A stretch of DNA of 64,000 nucleotides from Colletes latitarsis (lineage: Eukaryota > Arthropoda > Insecta > Hymenoptera > Colletidae). The notes under the pieces were generated by a model. It was not told where the DNA came from. It searched no databases and saw only the letters and a list, made by a program, of their open reading frames with translations. This document shows, in pieces, positions 1-8,406 of the stretch. The DNA is taken from NCBI RefSeq assembly GCF_051014445.1, contig NC_135137.1:19035501-19099500 (forward strand). The letters run 5' to 3'. The position numbers and the translations under genes are program-made. Each line of letters begins with the position of its first letter. Position 1 is the stretch's first letter.

Positions 1-1724
1 CATCTGGCTTATACTTTCGCCTTTTTCGCAAACTTGTTGGCTAGATCCTGGGTTTTTTTTCGGGTTTGAATCTCGTAGTAATGTGGTACCACACAGAAAC
101 AGTCCATTAAACCTGGTTTCGGACAGTATTTTAGAGGATAACACCGGTTAGGTCTGGGATATGCGCGCATCTGGCTTATACTTTCGCCATTTTCGCAAAC
201 TTGTTGGCTAGATCCTGGGTTTTTTTTCGGGTTTGAATCTCATAGTAATGTGGTACCACACAGAAACAGTCCATTAAACCTGGTATCGGACAGTATTTTA
301 GAGGATAACACCGGTTAGGTCTGGGTTAGGTCAGGGTTATGCCCGCACCTGGCTAATGATTTTGCCTTCATCGCATACTTGTTGGCCAGATCCTGGGGTT
401 TTTTCGTGTTTGAATCACGTAGTAATGTGGTAACACACTGAAGCAGTCAATTAAACCTGGTTTCGACCAATATTTTAGAGGATAACACCGGTTAGGTCTG
501 CGTTAGGTCTGGGATATGCGCCCATCTGGCTTATACTTTCGCCATTTTCGCAAACTTGTTGGCTAGATCCTGGGTTTTTTCGTCTTTGAATCACGTAGTA
601 ATGTGGTAACACACTGAAGCAGTTAATTAAACCTGGTTTCGATCAATATTTTAGAGGATAACACCGGTTAGGTCTGGGATATGCGCGCATCTGGCTTATA
701 CTTTCGCCTTTTTCGCAAACTTGTTGGCCAGATCCTGGATTTTTTTCGTGTTTGAATCACGTAGTAATGTGGTAACACACTGCAGCAGTCAATTAAACCT
801 GGTTTCGATCAATATTTTAGAGGATAACACCGGTTAGGTCTGGGTTAGATCTGTGTTATAACCGCATCTGGCTCTTGATTTGGCCTTCTTCGCATACTTG
901 TTGGCCAGATCCTGGGTTTTTCGTGTTTGAATGACGTAGTAATGTGGTAACACACTGAAGCAGTCAATTAAACCTGGTTTCGGTTAATATTTTAGAGGAT
1001 AACACCGGTTAGGTCTGGGTTAGATCTGGGTTATAACCGCATCTGGCTCTTGATTTGGCCTTCTTCGCATACTTGTTGGCTAGATCCTGGGTTTTTTCGT
1101 CTTTGAATCACGTAGTAATGTGGTAACACACTGAAGCAGTTAATTAAACCTGGTATCGATCAATATTTTAGAGGATAACACCGGTTAGGTCTGGGATATG
1201 CGCGCATCTGGCTTATACTTTCGCCTTTTTCGCAAACTTGTTGGCTAGATCCTGGGTTTTTTTTCGGGTTTGAATCTCGTAGTAATGTGGTACCACACAG
1301 AAACAGTCCATTAAACCTGGTTTCGGACAGTATTTTAGAGGATAACACCGGTTAGGTCTGGGATATGCGCGCATCTGGCTTATACTTTCGCCATTTTCGC
1401 AAACTTGTTGGCTAGATCCTGGGTTTTTTTTCGGGTTTGAATCTCATAGTAATGTGGTACCACACAGAAACAGTCCATTAAACCTGGTATCGGACAGTAT
1501 TTTAGAGGATAACACCGGTTAGGTCTGGGTTAGGTCAGGGTTATGCCCGCACCTGGCTAATGATTTTGCCTTCATCGCATACTTGTTGGCCAGATCCTGG
1601 GGTTTTTTCGTGTTTGAATCACGTAGTAATGTGGTAACACACTGAAGCAGTCAATTAAACCTGGTTTCGACCAATATTTTAGAGGATAACACCGGTTAGG
1701 TCTGCGTTAGGTCTGGGCTATGCG
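1..1724 (+). repeat. Higher-order duplication, about 1204-bp offset
   Basis: The first ~505 bases recur from 1205 to about 1709 in the same order of monomer variants: two monomers with the GGTACCACACAG variant, then a GTTAGGTCAGGG monomer, then a TTAGGTCTGCG monomer. A shorter block at about 1093-1350 recurs at about 1780-2040 with a 687-bp offset. Copies differ by scattered single bases, so they are recent but not identical. Boundaries are approximate because neighbouring monomers are similar. Confidence 0.8.
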
Positions 1725-2289
1725 ACCATCTGGCTTATACTTTCGCCTTTTTCGCAAACTTGTTGGCTAGATCCTGGGTTTTTTCGTTTTTGAATCACGT
1801 AGTAATGTGGTAACACACTGAAGCAGTTAATTAAACCTGGTATCGATCAATATTTTAGAGGATAACACCGGTTAGGTCTGGGATATGCGCGCATCTGGCT
1901 TATACTTTCGCCTTTTTCGCAAACTTGTTGGCTAGATCCTGGGTTTTTTTTCGGGTTTGAATCTCGTAGTAATGTGGTACCACACAGAAACAGTCCATTA
2001 AACCTGGTTTCGGACAGTATTTTAGAGGATAACACCGGTTAGGTCTGGGACAGGTCTGGGTTATGCGCCCATCTGGCTTATACTTTCGCCATTTTCGCAA
2101 ACTTGTTGGCCAGATCCTGGGTTTCTTTCGTGTTTGAATCACGTAGTAATGTGGTACAACACTGAAGCAGTCAATTAAACCTGGTTTCGATCAATATTTT
2201 AGAGGGTGACACCGGTTAGGTCTGGGATATGCGCGCATCTGGCTTACACATTCGCCTTTTTCGCATACTTGTTGGCCAGATCCTGGGTT

Positions 2290-4270
2290 TTTTTCGTGTT
2301 TGAATCACGTAGTAATGTGGTAACACACTGAAGCAGTCAATTAAACCTGGTTTCGATCAATATTTTAGAGGATAACACCGGTTAGGTCTGGGTTAGATCT
2401 GGGTTATAACCGCATCTGGCTCTTGATTTGGCCTTCTTCGCATACTTGTTGGCCAGATCCTGGGTTTTTTCGTGTTTGAATCACGTAGTAATGTGGTAAC
2501 ACACTGAAGCAGTCAATTAAACCTGGTTTCGATCAATATTTTTGAGGATAACACCGGTTAGGTCTGGGTTAGGTCTGGGATATGCGCGCATCTGGCTTAT
2601 ACTTTCGCCTTTTTCGAAAACTTGTTGGCCAGATCCTGGGTTTCTCTCGTGTTTGAATCACGTAGTAATGTGGTACAACACTGAAGCAGTCAATTAAACC
2701 TGGTATCGATCAATATTTTAGAGGGTAACACCGGTTAGGTCTGGGATATGCGCGCATCTGGCTTACACATTCGCCTTTTTCGCATACTTGTTGGCCAGAT
2801 CCTGGGTTTTTTTCGTGTTTGAATCACGTAGTAATGTGGTAACACACTGAAGCAGTCAATTAAACCTGGTTTCGATTAATATTTTAGTGGATAACACCGG
2901 TTAGGTCTGGGTTAGGTCAGGGTTATGCCTGCACCTGGCTAATGATTTTGCCTTCATCGCATACTTGTTGGCCAGATCCTGGTGTTTTTTCGTGTTTGAA
3001 TCACGTAGTAATGTGGTAACACACTGAAGCAGTCAATTAAACCTGGTTTCGACCAATATTTTAGAGGATAACACCGGTTAGGTCTGAGTTAGGTCAGGGT
3101 TATGCCTGCACCTGGCTAATGATTTTGCCTTCATCGCATACTTGTTGGCCAGATCCTGGTGTTTTTTCGTGTTTGAATCACGTAGTAATGTGGTAACACA
3201 CTGAAGCAGTCAATTAAACCTGGTTTCGACCAATATTTTAGAGGATAACACCGGTTAGGTCTGCGTTAGGTCTGGGATATGCGCCCATCTGGCTTATACT
3301 TTCGCCATTTTCGCAAACTTGTTGGCTAGATCCTGGGTTTTTTCGTCTTTGAATCACGTAGTAATGTGGTAACACACTGAAGCAGTTAATTAAACCTTGT
3401 TTCGATCAATATTTTAGAGGATAACACCGGTTAGGTCTGGGATATGCGCGCATCTGGCTTATACTTTCGCCTTTTTCGCAAACTTGTTGGCCAGATCCTG
3501 GATTTTTTTCGTGTTTGAATCACGTAGTAATGTGGTAACACACTGAAGCAGTCAATTAAACCTGGTTTCGATCAATATTTTAGAGGATAACACCGGTTAG
3601 GTCTGGGTTAGATCTGGGTTATAACCGCATCTGGCTCTTGATTTGGCCTTCTTCGCATACTTGTTGGCCAGATCCTGGGTTTTTTCGTGTTTGAATCACG
3701 TAGTAATGTGGTAACACACTGAAGCAGTCAATTAAACCTGGTTTCGATCAATATTTTTGAGGATAACACCGGTTAGGTCTGGGTTAGGTCTGGGATATGC
3801 GCGCATCTGGCTTATACTTTCGCCTTTTTCGAAAACTTGTTGGCTAGATCCTGGGTTTCTCTCGTGTTTGAATCACGTAGTAATGTGGTACAACACTGAA
3901 GCAGTCAATTAAACCTGGTATCGATCAATATTTTAGAGGGTAACACCGGTTAGGTCTGGGATATGCGCGCATCTGGCTTACACATTCGCCTTTTTCGCAT
4001 ACTTGTTGGCCAGATCCTGGGTTTTTTTCGTGTTTGAATCACGTAGTAATGTGGTAACACACTGAAGCAGTCAATTAAACCTGGTTTCGATTAATATTTT
4101 AGTGGATAACACCGGTTAGGTCTGGGTTAGGTCAGGGTTATGCCTGCACCTGGCTAATGATTTTGCCTTCATCGCATACTTGTTGGCCAGATCCTGGTGT
4201 TTTTTCGTGTTTGAATCACGTAGTAATGTGGTAACACACTGAAGCAGTCAATTAAACCTGGTTTCGATCA
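2290..4270 (+). repeat. Higher-order duplication, 1215-bp offset
   Basis: About 2290-3055 recurs at about 3505-4270. Three diagnostic landmarks give the same offset: GGTTAGATCT at 2391 and 3606, GATCAATATTTTT at 2531 and 3746, and the rare AGTGGATAAC-type change at 2886 and 4101. Within the first copy, the monomer carrying TTATGCCTGCACC is itself tandemly duplicated (about 2909 and 3089). Confidence 0.85.
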
Positions 4271-4990
4271 ATATTTTAGAGGGTAACACCGGTTAGGTCT
4301 GGGATATGCGCGCATCTGGCTTACACATTCGCCTTTTTCGCATACTTGTTGGCCAGATCCTGGGTTTTTTTCGTGTTTGAATCACGTAGTAATGTGGTAA
4401 CACACTGAAGCAGTCAATTAAACCTGGTTTCGATCAATATTTTAGAGGATAACACCGGTTAGGTCTGGGATATGCGCGCATCTGGCTTATACTTTCGCCT
4501 TTTTCGCAAACTTGTTGGCCAGATCCTGGATTTTTTTCGTGTTTGAATCACGTAGTAATGTGGTAACACACTGAAGCAGTCAATTAAACCTGGTTTCGAT
4601 CAATATTTTAGAGGATAACACCGGTTAGGTCTGGGTTAGATCTGGGTTATAACCGCATCTGGCTCTTGATTTGGCCTTCTTCGCATACTTGTTGGCCAGA
4701 TCCTGGGTTTTTTCGTGTTTGAATCACGTAGTAATGTGGTAACACACTGAAGCAGTCAATTAAACCTGGTTTCGATCAATATTTTAGAGGATAACACCGG
4801 TTAGGTCTGGGTTAGATCTGGGTTATAACCGCATCTGGCTCTTGATTTGGCCTTCTTCGCATACTTGTTGGCCAGATCCTGGGTTTTTTCGTGTTTGAAT
4901 CACGTTGTAATGTGGTAACACACTGAAGCAGTCAATTAAACCTGGTTTCGATCAATGTTTTAGAGGATAACACCAGTTAGGTCTGGGTTA

Positions 4991-5004
4991 GGTCGGGGTT
5001 ATGC
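4991..5004 (+). repeat. Left target-site duplication (14 bp)
   Basis: GGTCGGGGTTATGC immediately precedes the first base of the retrotransposon and is repeated exactly after its A tail at 12038-12051. The preceding base is A (4990), so the duplication could be 15 bp if one A of the tail belongs to the target. A 14-bp duplication is the length known for R1 elements of rDNA. The duplication starts within a telomere-like unit: TTA lies just outside it, and GGTCGGGG is its first part. Confidence 0.96.
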
Positions 5005-5115
5005 TCCCCTCAGGGGCTGTGTCCGGCCAGGTGTCCGGCGCAGTACGGGGCGTAGCGACCCCGAGGTACCTGATGCTACTCACACCGTAAGCCTCCTGTT
5101 GGCCGTCGCAACGAC

Positions 5116-5149
5116 CCATTCACAACTCCAGTTTTGGTTTTGTGAATGG
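5116..5149 (+). promoter_or_regulatory. 10-bp stem-loop in the 5' UTR
   Basis: CCATTCACAA (5116-5125) is perfectly complementary to TTGTGAATGG (5140-5149), with a 14-nt loop. The ATG of a small upstream ORF (5146-5148) lies inside the 3' side of the stem. The role is unknown. It could affect ribosome scanning or RNA recognition by ORF1 protein. Confidence 0.55.
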
Positions 5150-5217
5150 TACGTGGCGGCAGGAGGACCGGGGGCCTTGGCTTAACCGCCTGGGCCGCGA
5201 GGATGGTAACTCTATAA
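5146..5217 (+). other. Possible upstream ORF, 23 codons
   Basis: An ATG at 5146 opens a 23-codon frame ending at TAA 5215-5217, 126 bases before the ORF1 ATG. The product is Gly/Arg-rich at its start and resembles nothing I recognise. It is of note only as a possible brake on ORF1 translation; it may equally be bypassed or be absent from the real transcript. Confidence 0.25.
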
Positions 5218-5343
5218 ATTACCCTCTAATCCTAAGTTATGGTGCGCGGCGATGGGATGCATGGTTGGGAGAGAAGGCCCAATCCCTAGCGACCACCTCC
5301 GGGGGCACCTACCGAACCCCCGGAGTATTAGGCTTCCCCAGGC

Positions 5344-8300
5344 ATGGCGGCTCTGCCTGGGGTGACCTCCATTCCGACCACACTCGTGGGAACTGTAATG
5401 AACATTAATGACTCTCAAATTAGCAGCCGGATTGGAAATTTGGAAAACGGAATGGCACGTGTATCGGCAGACGAGATTGGTTTATTGAACAATAATATGG
5501 ATGGACCACTTCCTGGTGGGGTTAAAGCCACGGTCAGGAGTGTGCAGGTGGTGAATCCCCCGTTGGGGGTCCACCTGGAGGGTGATGTTGACCTGGTCAG
5601 GGTCGGTCCCGCTCCTGTTGTCAGCCTAGAGCGGCTAAATGTCACGGAGTGGCGTAAGGCGGGGAGGGAGTCACCTCCCCGCAAGAGGCATGATACCGTG
5701 GGATCGCTGCCTTCGATGGGCGGCGCAGCCCAGAGGAAAGATGAGGGGACGGTATGCGTTGGGAAGACCATCTCCCACACCCTCGACGACGACGACTCGC
5801 AGGATGGCGACGAGTGGGCGCCGAATCCTTGCACCGGTGACGAAGCTGAGAGTGGCGACTCCAGCGAGGGTTATGGTCCCGGTAAGAGAAAGAGGAAGGG
5901 CCCCGGGGCTGGAAGACCCAGGGGTATCTTCGTGGACCCCAAAAAGTTGGGTCCCGGGATGAAGGCCCTGCCGAAGCAGGCAGACCTCCGCAACATTGCG
6001 GAGGTCATGAAATCGGACGAGCTCCTGGGTCGGCTCAAGGAGCAACTAGAGTCCGTCGTCAAGGTGGCAGACACCGCAAGCCACCTTAAGACGACGGACA
6101 TCCGTGGGCTCCGCTTGGCAGCGAGGGTGGCTATGGTCAGCGCCGAAGAACTTCACGGCAGAGCTGACCGTGCCGAAAATCCCAATAGGCCGGCCCGGGA
6201 GGTAGTCATTCGCCAGGGCGAGTGGGAGAGGAGGGCCAAGGCCCTCGAGAAGAGGTTGGAGGTGGCGGACAAGACCGCCACAACCCTGTCCGAGACCGTG
6301 AGAGTTAAGGACAGGGAGCTGGAGCACCTCAGGCGGGAAGTGGGCCGCCTGAGGTATAAGCAGGAGCAGCGGAGGCTGCTTCGGGAGGGGGAGGAGTTGG
6401 CCAGCGAGACGCCACCGGACCATGAATTGCCGTGTGTCCCTCGACCCCGGCGGAAGGATCTCCTTCCGTCAACATTTGCCGGGGAGGACACCGGCATGGA
6501 GGTCGAGACGTCGGTCGCAGGACCGTCGTCTACAGCACGGCCTGCCCCGATTGAGGAGGAGAGTCCCGCGTCCGGAAACCCTTTGATGGTCATGATGACC
6601 GAAGTCGTCAAAAGGGTTTCCGAGATGGCGGGACACATATCGGCTGTCGAGAGCCGTTTCGACGCCCGTTTTGAGGCGGTGTGGCGGGCAGTGTCTCGCC
6701 CGCCGCTCGGGAATGTTCCGCTGCCCCCTTCCGCATTCGTGAGAGCGGCTCCGCCGGCTATGGCGAAAGTGCTGGAGGCGCCAAAAGGGAAGGCGAAGGG
6801 AACTGCGGTGACGAAATCGGGCAGCACCCCCAAGAAGAGAGATGCCGCCAAGGCCCAAGGAGGTACAGCAGCGGCCGGTGGGGCGGGCGTGGCGAATTCA
6901 CCCGCCCCGAAATCTACGATGCCGCCGAAGGCAACGCATCGTCCCCCTCCACCACCTCCCAAGGCGGATAGCGGCAGGTCCGCACCGCCAGCCAACTCCA
7001 AGGCAAAGTCCACCCCTGCTCCTGCCAACGATGGGCAGGGCTCCTGGGCTGAGGTGGTGAGGAGGGGGAAGAAGAGGGGTAGTGAAAAGGGTGCGGCACC
7101 TTTCGCGGCTTCCTCTAAGGGCGGCAAGATACCCGCTGCCAGTCGGCTAGCCGCCACTACGGCTGCGGGCAGTAAAAAGAAGGATGGTGTCCAGGTTCCG
7201 GCGGCCAAACTGCCGAGGCTGCCGAAGAATGCGGCAGTCTCGGTGACCGCCGCCTCCGGACGAGAAGGAGATTTGGGCCCCTTCCTCAATAGGGTGATGC
7301 CCGAGATTTGCAAAGATCTCGGGCTCACCGGGATGCGCCCCACCAGGGCAGTTACCGGGGCGCTATTGCTAGCGATCCCCGGTGAGAAGGGGAAAGAAAA
7401 GGCGACCGCCCTGAGGGCGCGTCTTGAGGTGGCCCTCCAGGTCGAGGGTGTTCGGGTGGCTTGCCCCCAAAAACAGGCCGAGTTAAGGGTGTCCGGCCTG
7501 TTGGAGGCAGCCACCCAGCAGGCTGTCAGGGAGGCCCTTGCCACAGCCGGGGGTTGCGGCGCTGCGGAGGTAAACGTTGGTGACCTCCGCCGGGACAGCT
7601 CGGGCATGTTTACTGCCTGGGCCCGCTGTCCCCTTCGCGCCGCAACCAAGCTCGCGAAGTCCGGCCGATTAATGGTCGGCTTCTTCGAGGCCCGGCTGGC
7701 AGTACTCGCAGCGAGGCCGCTGCAGTGCCACCGCTGCCTGGAGTTCGGACATGTCCGGCAGCGGTGCACCAGCACTGTCGATCGCAGCGGCCTCTGTTAC
7801 CGCTGCGGAGGGGCCTCCCACACCGCACGGGAGTGCACGGCCGCCCCTAAATGCCCCCTTTGTGTGGGCTTGGGGCGGCCAGCGGATCACCGCATGGGTG
7901 GGGCGGCGTGCCGTCCCCCCAAACGCAAGGGGAAGAAGGCGAAAGGGTCGAGTGTGACCCCACCCACGGTGCCGGCTGGTGTTGAGCCGGCGCCGGTGCC
8001 CGTCGCGATGGAGGTCCAAGGGGCGGCTTGTACCCAGCCGTCCCCAGCTGTGGTGTCGTGTGCTATACCCGCCCCAGTCTCTGTTGTGACGGGAGGGGTG
8101 GTGGTGGCGGGAGTGACCGCCCCGCAGACAGTGACGGAGATGATGGAGGTGGATGTGGCGCCTTGCGACTCGGCGCCCACCACCTCCACGAAGTCGGAAT
8201 GCATTTTGTCCGGGGGTGGCCCTGCAGAGTCCCCACTCCAATCGACATCCCAGCCGCCGTGCGGGTCAGAGCCCCTTAGTCGGGGGGTGATGGCCTCGTA

Positions 8301-8385
8301 CGGCGGCAAAGATCCGGGGCGCACAGAGGCGTCCATAAGCACTGGAAGGGGAGGCCTGGAGGAGGCCGCGGGTGAGACCCGATAA
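5344..8385 (+). CDS. ORF1: Gag-like nucleic-acid-binding protein of R1-clade retrotransposon
   Basis: 1013 codons. ORF1 proteins of this clade bind element RNA and form the ribonucleoprotein that enters the nucleus. Seen in order: an acidic stretch near residues 148-178; a basic KRKRKG segment followed by GRPRG (about 181-195), a plausible nuclear-localisation or AT-hook-like patch; a charged, probably coiled-coil segment (about 285-355); and an Ala/Pro/Lys-rich region with a run of prolines (about 533-540). Then come a WAEVVRRGKKRG motif (W568) common before insect Gag domains, and the conserved R1-type Gag region (about 642-794). Three zinc knuckles follow: C795-C798-H803-C808 and C818-C821-H826-C831 (both CX2CX4HX4C), and C837-C840-H849-C856 (CX2CX8HX6C). 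A tail rich in Val, Ala and Pro ends the protein. The ATG at 5344 is the first after an in-frame TAG (5329-5331); M19 (5398) is an alternative start. The stop overlaps the ORF2 start by one base. The protein is longer than the ORF1 lengths I recall for R1 or SART1. Confidence 0.95.
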   Translation: MAALPGVTSIPTTLVGTVMNINDSQISSRIGNLENGMARVSADEIGLLNNNMDGPLPGGVKATVRSVQVVNPPLGVHLEGDVDLVRVGPAPVVSLERLNVTEWRKAGRESPPRKRHDTVGSLPSMGGAAQRKDEGTVCVGKTISHTLDDDDSQDGDEWAPNPCTGDEAESGDSSEGYGPGKRKRKGPGAGRPRGIFVDPKKLGPGMKALPKQADLRNIAEVMKSDELLGRLKEQLESVVKVADTASHLKTTDIRGLRLAARVAMVSAEELHGRADRAENPNRPAREVVIRQGEWERRAKALEKRLEVADKTATTLSETVRVKDRELEHLRREVGRLRYKQEQRRLLREGEELASETPPDHELPCVPRPRRKDLLPSTFAGEDTGMEVETSVAGPSSTARPAPIEEESPASGNPLMVMMTEVVKRVSEMAGHISAVESRFDARFEAVWRAVSRPPLGNVPLPPSAFVRAAPPAMAKVLEAPKGKAKGTAVTKSGSTPKKRDAAKAQGGTAAAGGAGVANSPAPKSTMPPKATHRPPPPPPKADSGRSAPPANSKAKSTPAPANDGQGSWAEVVRRGKKRGSEKGAAPFAASSKGGKIPAASRLAATTAAGSKKKDGVQVPAAKLPRLPKNAAVSVTAASGREGDLGPFLNRVMPEICKDLGLTGMRPTRAVTGALLLAIPGEKGKEKATALRARLEVALQVEGVRVACPQKQAELRVSGLLEAATQQAVREALATAGGCGAAEVNVGDLRRDSSGMFTAWARCPLRAATKLAKSGRLMVGFFEARLAVLAARPLQCHRCLEFGHVRQRCTSTVDRSGLCYRCGGASHTARECTAAPKCPLCVGLGRPADHRMGGAACRPPKRKGKKAKGSSVTPPTVPAGVEPAPVPVAMEVQGAACTQPSPAVVSCAIPAPVSVVTGGVVVAGVTAPQTVTEMMEVDVAPCDSAPTTSTKSECILSGGGPAESPLQSTSQPPCGSEPLSRGVMASYGGKDPGRTEASISTGRGGLEEAAGETR

Positions 8386-8406
8386 TGTCTCAACGCCTCC
8401 TCCAGG
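8355..8406 (+). promoter_or_regulatory. TAATG stop-start junction enclosed in a stem-loop
   Basis: The ORF1 stop and ORF2 start share one A in TAATG (8383-8387). The element SART1 uses the same UAAUG to translate ORF2 by termination-coupled reinitiation, with help from RNA structure (established for SART1). Here CCTGGAGGAGGC (8355-8366) is perfectly complementary to GCCTCCTCCAGG (8395-8406), a 12-bp stem. Inside its 28-nt loop, TGAGAC (8373-8378) can pair with GTCTCA (8387-8392), leaving TAAT in an 8-nt apical loop. An alternative inner hairpin is CGGGT (8369-8373) with ACCCG (8377-8381). The coupling mechanism here is inferred, not shown. Confidence 0.8.

Larger units (their letters stand above)
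1..5004 (+). repeat. Left arm of telomere-motif satellite array
   Basis: Head-to-tail monomers, all in one orientation. Each contains the landmarks ACTTGTTGGC, AGATCCTGGG, a T tract, TTTGAATC, GTAATGTGG, ATTAAACCTGG, and TTTTAGAGGATAACACCGG followed by one or two TTAGGTCTGGG-like units. Successive ACTTGTTGG landmarks at 32, 199 and 377 give spacings of 167 and 178 bp. The difference is one 11-bp unit; a one-base longer T tract explains the deviation from 166/177. A variant with TTAGATCTGGG, TTATAACCGC and GGCTCTTG is frequent in this arm (for example near 841, 2391, 3606 and 4816). There are no genes. The arm ends at the left copy of the target-site duplication of the retrotransposon. Confidence 0.97.
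5005..5343 (+). promoter_or_regulatory. 5' UTR of the retrotransposon, presumed internal promoter region
   Basis: 339 bases between the end of the target-site duplication and the first in-frame ATG of ORF1. It opens with a short palindrome, CCCCTCAGGGG (5006-5016). Full-length non-LTR elements generally carry their promoter inside the 5' UTR; no specific promoter motif could be assigned here. An in-frame TAG at 5329-5331 closes the ORF1 frame just upstream of its ATG. An AT-rich TATAAAT occurs at 5213-5219, but it is far from the element's first base and is probably not a TATA box. Confidence 0.6.

Noticed and set aside
5006..5016. CCCCTCAGGGG as a transcription-related hairpin
   Set aside because: The single-base loop makes it a palindrome rather than a real hairpin, and it is too short to assign a role.
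6153..7775. 540-codon open frame antisense to ORF1
   Set aside because: It lies wholly across ORF1 coding sequence, which is GC-rich and poor in stop codons on the other strand. It contains only low-complexity text and no domain. The many other overlapping frames inside 5142-12085 are rejected for the same reason.
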